From contig NZ_KB890765.1 of NCBI RefSeq assembly GCF_000373265.1, forward strand, positions 556,685 through 620,684: DNA of 64,000 nt, in the 5' to 3' direction. The stretch is from Pontibacter roseus DSM 17521 (GTDB taxonomy: Bacteria > Bacteroidota > Bacteroidia > Cytophagales > Hymenobacteraceae). The position numbers and the translations under genes are program-made. Under the pieces are notes generated by a model. That model was not told the origin of the DNA. It did not search any database and saw only the letters and a program-made list of their open reading frames with translations. Each line of letters opens with the position of its first letter. Position 1 is the first letter of the stretch. Positions 1-9,781 of this stretch are shown piece after piece.

Positions 1-259
1 GTGTTGTTATGTTGTGCTCCGCTTTACGTGAGTTGCAGGACGGGCGTTACGCTTTGCCGACAGGTAGGGAACCGCAGGCTTCAGACAGATGCTGCATTAC
101 CTCCTTTCAGAGGCGTCGCAAAGTTCTCGAGCCTAAAGTCGCGTGTGAAGGGATAGCGTTATTTGCCTTAATTTCGAGTCTTTTTCAATCAACTTTACCT
201 GCTTTCAGGTATAAGGCTATACTATTGGAATTGATACGTGTGATATAAGAACCCAGCCA
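1..259. other. 5' edge, no gene recognised
   Basis: No convincing gene is seen in this stretch. The one open frame lacks a ribosome binding site and a protein-like composition. It may hold the far upstream region of the exchanger gene that follows. Confidence 0.4.
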
Positions 260-1216
260 ATGTTAGATATAGTGCTTTTGCTTACAGGATTCGTGGTCCT
301 GATTCTGGGTGCCGATAAACTGGTAGATGGCGCCTCGAGCCTGGCCGCCCGGTTGGGCATACCCAACATCGTCATCGGACTGACCATTGTGGCCTTTGGC
401 ACCTCGGCCCCCGAGCTGGTGGTGAACGTGTTCGCCTCGCTGGAGGGAAGCACAGAGATGGTGCTGGGCAACGTGATGGGCAGTAACATCTTCAACGTGA
501 TGGGCATCCTGGGGGTCTGTGCCCTCATCTACCCGCTCACGGTCAAGTCGAACACCACCTGGCTGGAGATTCCGCTGAGCCTGCTGGCGGCGGTTGTGGT
601 GCTGGTGGTGGCCAACGATGTGCTGCTGGACAACACGGCCGCTGACCTCATCTCCCGGACCGATGGCGTTATTCTGCTCTTGTTCTTCACCATTTTTCTG
701 GTTTACAACATGACAGTAGCGCTGAGCAGCCCGGCGGAAGAGGAGCAAGAGACCAGTCACTATACCTACCTGAAATCTGCGCTCTTTATTGTGCTGGGGC
801 TGGCCGGGCTCATTTTGGGTGGCCGCTTGATTGTAACGAGCGCTGTGAGCCTTGCGCAGGCTTTCGGGCTCTCAGAACGCATCATTGCCTTGACTGTGGT
901 GTCCATCGGCACATCGTTACCGGAACTGGCCACCTCTGTGGTGGCCGTACGCAAAAGGAACGTAGACATTGCCATCGGCAACGTGGTGGGCTCCAACATC
1001 TTCAACATCTTCCTGATTCTAGGCATCTCGGCGGTGGTGACGCCGCTGCAAATCAACCCGAACTCCCTCTTTGATATTGCCGTCAACATCGCCGCCTCCA
1101 TGCTGCTCTTCGTGTTCGTTTTCACCGGAAGAGGCCGTGTGATTTCCAGGATGGAAGGAGGCGTGTTCCTGCTTTGCTATGTGGTGTACGTCACCATGTT
1201 GATTCTGCAGGAATAG
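260..1216 (+). CDS. CaCA-family calcium/sodium antiporter (YrbG-like)
   Basis: This 318-residue inner-membrane protein is a K+-independent-type Na+/Ca2+ exchanger of the CaCA superfamily, expected to export Ca2+ in exchange for Na+ or H+. It has the two inverted alpha repeats that define the family. The first carries GTSAPEL near residues 47-53 and GNVMGSNIFN near 70-79. The second carries GTSLPEL near 216-223 and GNVVGSNIFN near 240-250. The acidic residues of the two GTS-PE motifs are the ion ligands in the family. About ten hydrophobic segments cover the chain and the length is normal. It stands alone and converges on the DedA gene, with a strong hairpin between them. Confidence 0.93.
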   Translation: MLDIVLLLTGFVVLILGADKLVDGASSLAARLGIPNIVIGLTIVAFGTSAPELVVNVFASLEGSTEMVLGNVMGSNIFNVMGILGVCALIYPLTVKSNTTWLEIPLSLLAAVVVLVVANDVLLDNTAADLISRTDGVILLLFFTIFLVYNMTVALSSPAEEEQETSHYTYLKSALFIVLGLAGLILGGRLIVTSAVSLAQAFGLSERIIALTVVSIGTSLPELATSVVAVRKRNVDIAIGNVVGSNIFNIFLILGISAVVTPLQINPNSLFDIAVNIAASMLLFVFVFTGRGRVISRMEGGVFLLCYVVYVTMLILQE

Positions 1217-1228
1217 GTATAAAAACCA

Positions 1229-1274
1229 CAGTCCCTTGTCTGAGGCAGGTATAGTTGCTTCAGACAAGGGACTG
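1229..1274. terminator. Bidirectional hairpin after the exchanger gene
   Basis: A perfect 15-bp inverted repeat (1229-1243 with 1260-1274, arms starting CAGTCCC and ending GGGACTG) lies 13 bases after the stop codon. The loop contains one AGGTATAG octamer. It is well placed to end transcription of the exchanger gene, although the T-tract is weak. Confidence 0.6.
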
Positions 1275-1309
1275 TTCATTGATTAACGGTTTACACGCCT
1301 AACGATGAG

Positions 1310-1349
1310 TCCGCTATACCTGTCCAGGAAAGACGATAGGTATAGCGGA
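1310..1349. repeat. Inverted pair of the AGGTATAG octamer
   Basis: TCCGCTATACCT (1310-1321) and AGGTATAGCGGA (1338-1349) form a perfect 12-bp stem. Both arms contain the octamer that is over-represented across the window. The pair sits between two convergent genes and could act as a second terminator-like hairpin. Confidence 0.7.
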
Positions 1350-1372
1350 TTCAACGCCTCAGAGGGCAGGGC

Positions 1373-2035
1373 TTAGTTCATCGCTTCCTTTCTTTTGGAG
1401 AACCAGCCTCTGACGGCGGCAACCAGGGGAGGGGTCACGGACAGTACGATGATAGCCAGAATCAGGAGCGAGAAATGCCGCTTCACTGCCGGAATGTTCC
1501 CGAACACGTAACCGGCCACCATGAAGAACACCACCCATACCACGGCACCAATCACGTTGAAGCTGAGGAAGCGCTTGTAGTCCATTTTGCCCACACCGGC
1601 CACAAAGGGGGCAAACGTGCGCACAATCGGTACGAAACGGGCATAGATGATGGTGCGGCCGCCGTATTTCTCATAAAAACGCTGCGTCTGGTCGATGTGG
1701 GAGCGCCTCAGGAACCAGAAATTACGCAGGTAGATGCGGCTGCCCAGCTTGCTGCCCGTGTAGTAGTTGAAGGAGTCCCCGAGGATGGCCGCCGTGATGA
1801 GCAGGGCCATGAGTAGGAACAGATTCAACCCCGATGCCGGTATGGCGGCCAACGCCCCCAGCGCAAACAAAAGGGAGTCGCCCGGCAGGAACGGCGTGAC
1901 CACCAGCCCCGTCTCGCAGAACACGATGATAAAGAGAATCAGGTAAATCCAGCTTTCGTATTCCCGCACCAGCTCCACCAGGTGCTGGTCGATGTGCAGG
2001 ATGAAGTCAATGAGGTAGGAGATGAGTTCCATCAA
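1373..2035 (-). CDS. DedA family membrane protein
   Basis: This 220-residue integral membrane protein belongs to the DedA/SNARE-associated (VTT) family, linked to lipid-carrier flipping and membrane homeostasis. Hallmarks are visible. They are ETGLVVTPFLPGDSLLF near residues 42-58, GDSFNYYTG near 87-95 and the basic motif ARFVPIVRTFAPFVAG near 131-146, followed by C-terminal membrane segments. The protein ends with a short basic tail. The gene runs toward the exchanger gene and lies just downstream of tatA on the same strand, 28 bp away, so the two may be co-transcribed. The exact substrate cannot be read from sequence. Confidence 0.9.
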   Translation of the reverse strand: MMELISYLIDFILHIDQHLVELVREYESWIYLILFIIVFCETGLVVTPFLPGDSLLFALGALAAIPASGLNLFLLMALLITAAILGDSFNYYTGSKLGSRIYLRNFWFLRRSHIDQTQRFYEKYGGRTIIYARFVPIVRTFAPFVAGVGKMDYKRFLSFNVIGAVVWVVFFMVAGYVFGNIPAVKRHFSLLILAIIVLSVTPPLVAAVRGWFSKRKEAMN

Positions 2036-2063
2036 TGGGCGTGTCTTTAGCTTATGGGATTGG

Positions 2064-2276
2064 TTATTTTTTGTCTCCTTTGTCGTTCACAGATTTCTCT
2101 AAATCGTCTTTGATTTCATTGGTAGCATCCTTGAACTCCCGTATGCCGCGGCCCAACCCACGGGCAAGCTCAGGAATGCGTTTTGCCCCGAAGAAGAGCA
2201 GGATAACGAAGAGAATCAGGGCCACCTCGGTGCCTCCCAACCCTCCTATAAAAGTGAAAATGGCAAAATGTTGCAT
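2064..2276 (-). CDS. tatA: Twin-arginine translocase subunit TatA/TatE
   Basis: This 70-residue protein has the TatA layout: a short N-terminal membrane helix containing [17 protein letters not shown], then the hinge [14 protein letters not shown] and an amphipathic helix, then a charged tail rich in Lys, Asp and Glu. The conserved Glu at the start of the helix (residue 17) and the [14 protein letters not shown] hinge are diagnostic. TatA oligomers form the conduct for folded proteins delivered by TatC. No tatC is seen in the window, so the rest of the system lies elsewhere. The short length is normal for Bacteroidota TatA. Confidence 0.93.
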   Translation of the reverse strand: MQHFAIFTFIGGLGGTEVALILFVILLFFGAKRIPELARGLGRGIREFKDATNEIKDDLEKSVNDKGDKK

Positions 2277-2509
2277 ATTGGTAAAATATTATATTGTTCT
2301 TGATAATATGGTGATTACTGGTTCCAAAAGGTGTAGGCTCCTCCTGACGCTACACGCCGAGCCTAGGGTGTTCGGCTAACACATTGCTTCGTGCCACCTG
2401 CTTCCGACCCATACGCGCAGGCTGGCCGCCCCACAAATCGAAATGAAGATACAGCAGGCAGGATGCCAGCTGTTAACGTTGCGCTAATCTGTTCTGGAAG
2501 GGCAGTTAC

Positions 2510-2899
2510 TTAAGGGGCGTTGGGTTGTATGCAGGATGGGAAAAACTTGCCCAGAAATCCTGTGCCCGGAGTTGCAGACTTAGGACGCGATGTGCCATTG
2601 CTGGCTGCATTGGCACGATAGGCCCGGGCCAGGGGGTAGCCAACCGGCTGTAGGTTGAAAGAAACGACCGACGGCGTGGCAGCTTCTGACAAGTAGAGTG
2701 TCTCCTGTCCTAAATTCTGGGTGGCGTGCGCGTGCGGGGTATGTTCTGAATCACGGCTGATTCGTTGTTCCGCTTTGACAGTCGAACTGTAGCTGTCAGA
2801 GGCAAGGCCTGAATGGCTGAGAAACAAACATGCCCACACCAGGGCAAATGGCAGAACCAGGTGCCTCAGAGAGTTCATATAATAAGCGGCTCGCTTCAT
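2510..2899 (-). CDS. Hypothetical exported protein
   Basis: I do not recognise this 129-residue protein. The N terminus has basic residues and then a hydrophobic stretch (LVLPFALVWACLFLSHSGLA) that reads as a signal peptide with cleavage near LAS-D. The mature part is polar, with several Ser, Thr and Pro residues and a short His/Ala segment (HTPHAHA). A start at an internal Met, 21 bases downstream (2878), is also possible. It lies between tatA and the divergent MscS gene. No domain can be assigned, and it could be a lineage-specific secreted protein. Confidence 0.5.
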   Translation of the reverse strand: MKRAAYYMNSLRHLVLPFALVWACLFLSHSGLASDSYSSTVKAEQRISRDSEHTPHAHATQNLGQETLYLSEAATPSVVSFNLQPVGYPLARAYRANAASNGTSRPKSATPGTGFLGKFFPSCIQPNAP

Positions 2900-3129
2900 C
2901 AGTAGCTACAAATGTAAGCCATATTTGGATATTTCCGGCAATAATCCATCTTGCTTGCACCATTGCCTGTAAAAATCAGGGACGCAGCCTCTGCGGCCAG
3001 TCCGATTCCACCCAGCCCAGACGCCCGCCGTAACCAGCCAGAACCGCTCACGTTACAGTACAGATTACGAACACAGATTGACGACCCCGGTCCCATACCG
3101 CATCCGGTTGACTGGCTTAGGAAACACCC

Positions 3130-4959
3130 ATGGATTTCAGAAAGCTTACACCTCTATACCTTACCACTTTACACGCTTCTTCACGCCGCCTGACTTTAAG
3201 CCTGGTGTACGGACTCTTGCTGCTCTGCTGGCTTATGCCTGGACAGGCGCAAGCGCAGGACACTGAAGCCGACACCACGGCGGCTGCGCAGGAAGAACAG
3301 GCGCCCAATTGGCCGGAAGACTCGCTGGGCAGGCGCACCCCCAGAGGCGCAGTGTACGGGTTCATCAAATCCGTGGCTGCACAGGACTACGATAGAGCCG
3401 CCCTATACCTGAAGCTCGACACCACCCTGCAGCAAAACCGGGATGGGGCTACTATGGCCAGGTCACTTCAACGGCTGCTGGACCAGAGCGGACAGATTTT
3501 ACCTTACGCCTGGCTCAGCGACAACCCCGAAGGGCGCGATGACGATGACCTGGGACCGAACCTGGACCGCGTAGGCGAAGCCGAGTTGGAAGGCAGCAGC
3601 TTCGATTTGTTTGTCGAAAAAACCGAAGGGGAAGGAGGGGCGCCCGTCTGGCTTTTCTCGTCCCAGACCGTGCAGCGCATCCCCGTTCCCCTGGACGATG
3701 CCGCCACTACCCCGTTGGTGGACAAAGTATCGCCTGACATCATAGAAGAAAATAGTTGGGGAGGCGTCCCCATCAGCCATTGGCTGGCCATTGTCCTGGT
3801 GGCCATTGTGTCCTACCTGGTTGCACGGGCCATCGTGGCATTGATTCTATTGGCCATCCCTTTCGTCTGGACCAAGGCCCGCGACGAAGACACGGCGGGC
3901 ATCATAGGAGCCTTCGGGTTGCCGGTGCGGCTATACCTGGCCGTGTGGCTTTTCGTGTTCGCCAGCGAAGCGGTGGGCATCTCCATCATCGTGCGCCTGC
4001 GCCTGAGCGAGATTACGCTGGTGGTGGGCCTGGTTGCCTTTCTGATTCTGCTGTGGCGCCTCATCGACTTTGTATCAAACCTGATACAGCGGCGGCTGGC
4101 CCGGCACAACAACCAGGCGGGCATCTCGGCCATCCTTTTTCTGCGGCGCGGGGTGAAAATAGGCATCGTCGTGCTGGGCATCATCATGGCGCTCGATACC
4201 TTCGGTTTTGACGTCACAACTGGTCTGGCCGCCCTGGGTATAGGCGGTATCGCCCTGGCCTTAGGCGCCCAGAAGACCGTAGAGAACTTCGTGGGAAGTG
4301 TGATGCTCATTGCCGATCAGCCCGTTCGGGTAGGGGATTTCTGCAAGGTGGGCAGCATCACCGGCACGGTAGAGCAGATAGGCATGCGCTCCACGCGGCT
4401 CCGTACCGGCGAGCGTACCGTCGTCACCATACCCAATGGCGAGTTCTCTTCACAATCCATCGAAAACTTTGCCCACCGTGACCGCTTTCTGTTCCAGACC
4501 ACCTTGGGCGTGCGCTACGAAACCACACCTGACCAGCTCCGGTATCTGCTCGTCGAGTTGCGGACCATCCTGTACGCGCACCCCAAAGTGAGTGAAACCA
4601 CGGCGCGCGTCCGCTTCATCGAGCTCGGCAAAGACTCGCTGAACCTGGAGATATTCACCTACATCCTGGCCAAGAGCTTTGATGAGTTTCTGGAGGTGAA
4701 AGAAGACCTGCTCCTCCGCATCATGGACACAGTAGCAGACAGCGGCACCGATTTCGCATTTACTTCCCAAACCCTATACCTGTCACGCGACAAGGGTGTG
4801 TCAGAGGAGAAAGCGCAGGAGGTGCAGGAGAAGGTGCGTCAGTGGAAGGAGGCAGGAGAGCTGCAGCTTCCGAGTTTTGACGAGGCGCGTATCCGGGAGC
4901 TGCGGGGTTCCATACCTTACCCTCCGGAGGGCTCGGTACAGCATTCGCCTGCAAAGTAA
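3130..4959 (+). CDS. MscS-family mechanosensitive ion channel
   Basis: This 609-residue protein is a large MscS-type channel or osmolyte release valve of the inner membrane. An N-terminal signal segment ending AQAQD (about residue 43) precedes a periplasmic domain of about 170 residues. Four or so membrane helices then span about 217-395. The pore helix is visible as GLAALGIGGIALALGAQ followed by KTVENFVGS, where the Gly/Ala packing pattern is characteristic of MscS TM3. The C-terminal beta and alpha/beta vestibule contains VGDFCKVG and TIPNGEF. Three copies of CTATACCT lie in the reading frame as Leu-Tyr-Leu codons. Extra N-terminal length compared with E. coli MscS is common in Bacteroidota. 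Confidence 0.92.
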   Translation: MDFRKLTPLYLTTLHASSRRLTLSLVYGLLLLCWLMPGQAQAQDTEADTTAAAQEEQAPNWPEDSLGRRTPRGAVYGFIKSVAAQDYDRAALYLKLDTTLQQNRDGATMARSLQRLLDQSGQILPYAWLSDNPEGRDDDDLGPNLDRVGEAELEGSSFDLFVEKTEGEGGAPVWLFSSQTVQRIPVPLDDAATTPLVDKVSPDIIEENSWGGVPISHWLAIVLVAIVSYLVARAIVALILLAIPFVWTKARDEDTAGIIGAFGLPVRLYLAVWLFVFASEAVGISIIVRLRLSEITLVVGLVAFLILLWRLIDFVSNLIQRRLARHNNQAGISAILFLRRGVKIGIVVLGIIMALDTFGFDVTTGLAALGIGGIALALGAQKTVENFVGSVMLIADQPVRVGDFCKVGSITGTVEQIGMRSTRLRTGERTVVTIPNGEFSSQSIENFAHRDRFLFQTTLGVRYETTPDQLRYLLVELRTILYAHPKVSETTARVRFIELGKDSLNLEIFTYILAKSFDEFLEVKEDLLLRIMDTVADSGTDFAFTSQTLYLSRDKGVSEEKAQEVQEKVRQWKEAGELQLPSFDEARIRELRGSIPYPPEGSVQHSPAK

Positions 4960-5151
4960 CACATCGCTATACCTGCGTACCATCTCTATCAGAGCCTCAC
5001 GCTTTGGTGCTGCCTCTGGTTTATCACAAATTTCAGGTGTTTCATCACTTTAAGTTGAATTCCTGTTGGAGCTTGTCTAACCTTACTCCTGTCTAGCCCA
5101 CCATCCATTCCGGCGGGCGAACGACAGGAGAAGAAATGACAAGGTAAGACT

Positions 5152-6063
5152 ATGGAATTGACTATCAGAAACATCTCGAAAACCTACCCGAACGGAGTGC
5201 AGGCCCTCAAGAACGCAAGCCTGACCATTCCGCCGGGTATGTATGGTCTGCTGGGGCCCAATGGCGCCGGCAAGTCCACCCTTATGCGCATATTGGCCAC
5301 CCTGCAGGAGCCTGACGAAGGGCAGATTCATTTCGGGAGCCTGGATGTGGTCCGGCAGAAAGACAAGGTGCGGGAGACGCTGGGCTACCTGCCACAGGAG
5401 TTCGGGGTGTACCGCAACGTGAGTGCCGAGCGCCTGCTCGACCACTTCGCCATACTGAAGGGCATCACCAACCGCGCTGCCCGCACCGAAGCCGTGCAGG
5501 GCCTGCTCCGGCAGACTAACCTGTGGGAGGTACGCCAGCAGAAGCTGGGCGGCTACTCGGGAGGTATGCGGCAGCGGTTCGGGGTGGCGCTGGCGCTGCT
5601 CGGCAACCCAAAACTGCTGATAGTGGACGAACCCACGGCCGGGCTGGACCCATCGGAACGGGTACGTTTCCTGAACCTGCTCTGTGAGCTCGGCGAAAAC
5701 GCGGTGGTCATCCTGTCTACGCACATTGTGGAGGATGTCTCGGAGCTGTGCACGCACATGGCCATCATCGACAAAGGCGAAATTCTGCTGGAGGCGGAGC
5801 CGCTCCTGGCCACTGAGGCGCTGCAGGGGCGGGTGTGGCGGAAAATCATTGACAAAGACCAGCTGCCGCTGATGCAACGGGAACTGGCGGTCATCTCTAC
5901 CAGGCTGCAGGCCGGGAAGTTCGTTGTCCGGGTGTACAGCGAAAGGGCACCGGGCATGGGCTTTGAGGGGACGGAGGCCAATCTGGAGGACGTGTACTTC
6001 AGCACGATGGCAGGGCACTTCGGGCAGCGGCGGGCGCAGGCAGCGAAGGAGGTGGCGCTATGA
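5152..6063 (+). CDS. ABC transporter ATP-binding protein
   Basis: This 303-residue ATPase powers the permease encoded immediately downstream, whose start overlaps its stop by four bases (ATGA). Walker A is GPNGAGKST (residues 35-43), the signature is YSGGM (135-139), Walker B is LLIVDEP (155-161) and the switch His lies in STHIVEDV. The N-terminal IRNISKTYPNGVQAL and IPPGMYGLLG are typical of ATPases paired with ABC-2/M1 permeases. A C-terminal extension of about 80 residues follows the ATPase core. It is clearly paralogous to the ATPase at 53371-54294. Transport substrate is unknown. Confidence 0.93.
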   Translation: MELTIRNISKTYPNGVQALKNASLTIPPGMYGLLGPNGAGKSTLMRILATLQEPDEGQIHFGSLDVVRQKDKVRETLGYLPQEFGVYRNVSAERLLDHFAILKGITNRAARTEAVQGLLRQTNLWEVRQQKLGGYSGGMRQRFGVALALLGNPKLLIVDEPTAGLDPSERVRFLNLLCELGENAVVILSTHIVEDVSELCTHMAIIDKGEILLEAEPLLATEALQGRVWRKIIDKDQLPLMQRELAVISTRLQAGKFVVRVYSERAPGMGFEGTEANLEDVYFSTMAGHFGQRRAQAAKEVAL

Positions 6064-9000
6064 AACTGTGGGAGATTTTTCGCTTCGAGCTAGGTAGCCA
6101 GTTGCGCCGGGTTTCTACCTGGCTCTACTTCCTGATTTTCCTGGGAATCACCTTTGCCATGGTGGCAAGCTTCACCGACAACGTGCGCAGCGGCGACTAC
6201 CTGCTTAACGCCCCGGTCGTGACGGCCGCCATCACAAGTATCGCCAGTCTGTTGGTTTTGCTGGTGGTAGCGGCCGTGGCCGGCGATGCGGCCACTCACG
6301 ACCTACAGGACCGCATCGAGCCGCTCCTCTATACCTCGCCCATCAGTAAATTCACTTACCTGGGCGGTCGGTTCCTGGGTGCCCTGGCCATCACGACGCT
6401 AGTGCTGCTGGCACTGCCGCTGGGGTTGATGCTGGCGGTTTTCATTCCAGGTATAGACGCCTCGCTTTTCGGCCCGTTCCGGCTCGTTCCTTACCTCAGC
6501 GCCTTCTTCCTGATTGCGTTGCCTAACCTGTTTGTAGCTACGGCCATACTGTTTTCGGTGGCTTTGCTCAGCCGCCACGCCCTCACAAGCTTTCTGGTGG
6601 GAGGGGTGCTGTTTATCATGGCCATGGTGAGCAAAGAGGTGCTGGCGGACCACATGGGGCTCTGGAGCCTGAGCAAGCAACTGGACCTGTCGGGCTTCAC
6701 GCTGGTGAGCCATTTCCACAAAACCCTCACGCCCCTTCAGGTGAACACGGAACTGGTTCCGGTGGACGGCTGGCTGGTCTGGAACCGTGTTTTGTGGGTG
6801 CTGGTGGCTTTGGGCATGCTAACGCTTGCCCACTACCGCTTCCGTTTTGCGCACTACGCAGGGGTGAGCTGGTGGAGCCGACTGACCAGGCGGAGGCAAT
6901 TAGTGACTTCCAATGACTGGACAGCTCCCATCTCGCTGCAGCCGGTCCACAAGACATTCAATGTGAATACCCAGCTATACCAGTTGAGTGCACTCACATT
7001 TCAGTCTTTTCGGGAGAACCTGCTGGGCTGGGGCTGGATGTGCCTGGTGTTCCTGGCGGGTATGCTGTTGATGCTCGTGCCGGAATGGCTGGAAGGTTCA
7101 TTGGGCGTACCCACTCTGGCTACCACCGGGCGAATTGTTCAGACCTACGACCTGCTCCTCTTCCGGCTGACCGTCGTCGCTGTGCTGGTAGTGTACATGG
7201 GGCAGCTGGTCTGGCGGGAGCGCGATGCCCGCATGCAGGACATTGCGGATGCGGCGCCGGTGGCCGATGGGGTGTCGCTGCTCGCCAAACTGCTCAGCGC
7301 CCTGCTGATGCTGCTGGCCGTGCAGACGGTTTTCCTGTTGGCAGGTTTAGCCATACAGTTGGGGCTGGGGCATCCGGATGTGGAACTAGGGCTATACCTA
7401 CGCGTGCTGTTCGGACTGCAGCTGGCTGACTACCTGCTGTTTGCGGTGCTGGCGCTGGCGGTGCACCTACTAGTGAACCAGAAATACATGGGGCACATCC
7501 TCTTCTTTCTCACCTTCTTGTTTTCTGTTTTCGCGGCCGAATTGGGCGTGGGGCAGAAGCTGCTGGTCTACAACGCCGACTCAGGCTGGTCCTATTCCGA
7601 TTTCAGTGGGTTTGGGCTGTCGCTGGCTCCCTGGTTCTGGTTCAAGCTGTACTGGGTAGGCTGGGCGGTGCTGTTGGCGCTGGTCGCGCGCCTGTTTTGG
7701 GTACGGGGCCACGAGACAGGTATAGCCTGGCGACTGCGGCAGGCTGTGGCGCGGCCAAAAGTATCGTATCTGCTGCTGGCTGCAGGTGGAGGAATTTTGA
7801 TTTTCACGCTGGGGGCCTTTGTGTTCTACAACACGAATGTGCTGCAGGAGAATCTGTCCAAACAGGAGCTGGCCGAGCGGCGGGCGACCTATGAGCGCCT
7901 GTACAGCCAATATGGGAATACGCCACAGCCGCAGCTCACCGCCACCAAACTGCATGTAGAGCTATACCCTGACCAAAGCGAGGCCCTGGTGCGCGGCGTG
8001 TATGTGCTCCAAAACAAAAGTAAAGTAGCCATTGACACCATACACCTGTCCACGGCCTCCGAAGTGGAGACACGCCAGGTGACATTTAATCGGAATGCAA
8101 AAGCCGCTTTGGAAGACAGGGAGCATCGCCACGCTATCTATACCCTGGGGCAGCCGCTTCAGCCCGGCGACTCGCTGCAGCTGACGTTTGAAGTGCAGTA
8201 CAAGCCGAAGGGATTCACCGGCCAGGGTATGCCGCAGGCGGTGGCGGACAACGGTACGTTTTTCATGAATCAGGAGTGGCTGCCGGCCATCGGTTACCAA
8301 CCTAGCCGAGAACTGGCGGAAGCAGGCGAACGCAAAGCGCACAATTTGCCTCCCAAACCTACAGTGGCTCCGCTGTACGATGAGGCGGCACGCCTGAACA
8401 CAGCCAGGGTAGAACGCATCCGCTTTGAGGCAGTGGTGGGTACGGCAGCAGACCAGGCAGCCATCACGACCGGCGAACTGCGCCGCACTTGGACCGAGAA
8501 GGGCCGACGCTACTTCCATTACGTCGCTGATGCTCCCATTCGTAACCTCTTTGCCTTTTTCTCTGCCCGGTATGCGGTGCGGGAGGCCAGCTGGCAGGGT
8601 GTTCAAATCCAGGTGCTGTACCATCCGAAGCACGCCCACAACGTGGACCAGTTGATACAAAGCACCCAAGCCTCATTGGACTACTATACCCGAAACTTCG
8701 GGCCTTACCCGCACCGGCAGGTCCGGTTGGTGGAGTACCCTGGGGCCGGCAACGGCGCTTCGGCTTACCCGGCCACCATCGCGCTGACCGAGAACTTCTC
8801 CATGATGAATCCGAAAGAAGACAAGCGCGGGTTTGACCTGTCCTTCGCGGTGGCGGCGCACGAAATGGCCCATCAGTGGTGGGCGCACCAACTGGTACCG
8901 GCTGCCGTGGAGGGGGCTGCGCTGCTTTCCGAAAGCCTGGCCTGGTACAGTGCCCTGGGCGTGGTGGAGGCGGCACACGGACCGGAGCATTTGCAGCATC

Positions 9001-9707
9001 TCCTTTGGATTATGCGCGAGTCCTACCTGACGCCCCGCTCCAAAGCCGATGTGCCCCTGCTGCTGGCAACTGACGCTTTCCAGGCCTACCGCAAAGGTCC
9101 GTTCGCCATGTATGCCCTGAAAGAATACCTGGGCGAGGGCCGCGTCAACAGTGCTCTCCAAAATCTGCTGGCAAAACATGGCACCGGTGAGCCGCCCCTG
9201 CCCACCTCGCTCGATTTATACCGGGAGCTCAGCATGGTCACGCCAGACTCGCTGCAGTACCTGCTCTCCGATTTGTTCGAGAAGAACACCTTTTGGGACC
9301 TGCAGGCCAAAGCCGTGGAGGCGGAGGAAGTAGGTAACGGGCAATGGCGTGTGGCGCTGGATGTGCGGGCTCAGAAAGCAGAGGTGGATACGGAAGGAGT
9401 GGAAACACCCGTGCCGCTGGATGACATGGTTGAAGTGGGCGTATACGGGGCCGGAAAAGACGGAAGCGCAGGGGAATTGCTGTACCTGGAGCTGCACCGG
9501 ATTCGTGCCGGGGAGCAGCGAATCTACGTGACGGTGCCCGGCAAACCGACACAGGCAGGTATAGACCCGCGCAACCTACTCATTGATTTGGACATGATGG
9601 ATAACGTCCGGGAGGTGATTCTGAAGAAACCGGCGGCCCCTGCGCAGGCGCTCCACATCCGGCAGCCGGAGCAACTGCTTCATTTCATGCTGGATGTCAT
9701 GTTCTGA
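6060..9707 (+). CDS. ABC-2 permease fused to an M1-type aminopeptidase
   Basis: This 1215-residue protein joins a two-part ABC-2 permease (about residues 1-560, two sets of hydrophobic helices) to a periplasmic M1-like metallopeptidase (about 620-1180). The zinc motif HEMAH starts at residue 934. The third ligand Glu lies in LLSESLAWYS, 19 residues after the second His, one more than the classic 18. The family exopeptidase motif GAMEN is not obvious; the equivalent area reads ATIALTENF. The protein presumably couples export or membrane-peptide handling to proteolysis outside the membrane. It overlaps the upstream ATPase gene by four bases and precedes a LytS/LytTR pair. A paralogue is at 54291-57893. 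Confidence 0.9.
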   Translation: MKLWEIFRFELGSQLRRVSTWLYFLIFLGITFAMVASFTDNVRSGDYLLNAPVVTAAITSIASLLVLLVVAAVAGDAATHDLQDRIEPLLYTSPISKFTYLGGRFLGALAITTLVLLALPLGLMLAVFIPGIDASLFGPFRLVPYLSAFFLIALPNLFVATAILFSVALLSRHALTSFLVGGVLFIMAMVSKEVLADHMGLWSLSKQLDLSGFTLVSHFHKTLTPLQVNTELVPVDGWLVWNRVLWVLVALGMLTLAHYRFRFAHYAGVSWWSRLTRRRQLVTSNDWTAPISLQPVHKTFNVNTQLYQLSALTFQSFRENLLGWGWMCLVFLAGMLLMLVPEWLEGSLGVPTLATTGRIVQTYDLLLFRLTVVAVLVVYMGQLVWRERDARMQDIADAAPVADGVSLLAKLLSALLMLLAVQTVFLLAGLAIQLGLGHPDVELGLYLRVLFGLQLADYLLFAVLALAVHLLVNQKYMGHILFFLTFLFSVFAAELGVGQKLLVYNADSGWSYSDFSGFGLSLAPWFWFKLYWVGWAVLLALVARLFWVRGHETGIAWRLRQAVARPKVSYLLLAAGGGILIFTLGAFVFYNTNVLQENLSKQELAERRATYERLYSQYGNTPQPQLTATKLHVELYPDQSEALVRGVYVLQNKSKVAIDTIHLSTASEVETRQVTFNRNAKAALEDREHRHAIYTLGQPLQPGDSLQLTFEVQYKPKGFTGQGMPQAVADNGTFFMNQEWLPAIGYQPSRELAEAGERKAHNLPPKPTVAPLYDEAARLNTARVERIRFEAVVGTAADQAAITTGELRRTWTEKGRRYFHYVADAPIRNLFAFFSARYAVREASWQGVQIQVLYHPKHAHNVDQLIQSTQASLDYYTRNFGPYPHRQVRLVEYPGAGNGASAYPATIALTENFSMMNPKEDKRGFDLSFAVAAHEMAHQWWAHQLVPAAVEGAALLSESLAWYSALGVVEAAHGPEHLQHLLWIMRESYLTPRSKADVPLLLATDAFQAYRKGPFAMYALKEYLGEGRVNSALQNLLAKHGTGEPPLPTSLDLYRELSMVTPDSLQYLLSDLFEKNTFWDLQAKAVEAEEVGNGQWRVALDVRAQKAEVDTEGVETPVPLDDMVEVGVYGAGKDGSAGELLYLELHRIRAGEQRIYVTVPGKPTQAGIDPRNLLIDLDMMDNVREVILKKPAAPAQALHIRQPEQLLHFMLDVMF

Positions 9708-9781
9708 GCCGTCCGTCACAAAATCAGCCGCTTTCATCACATTTTTTGTTTTTCCTCTTAGCTTTAAGATAACATTGTCTT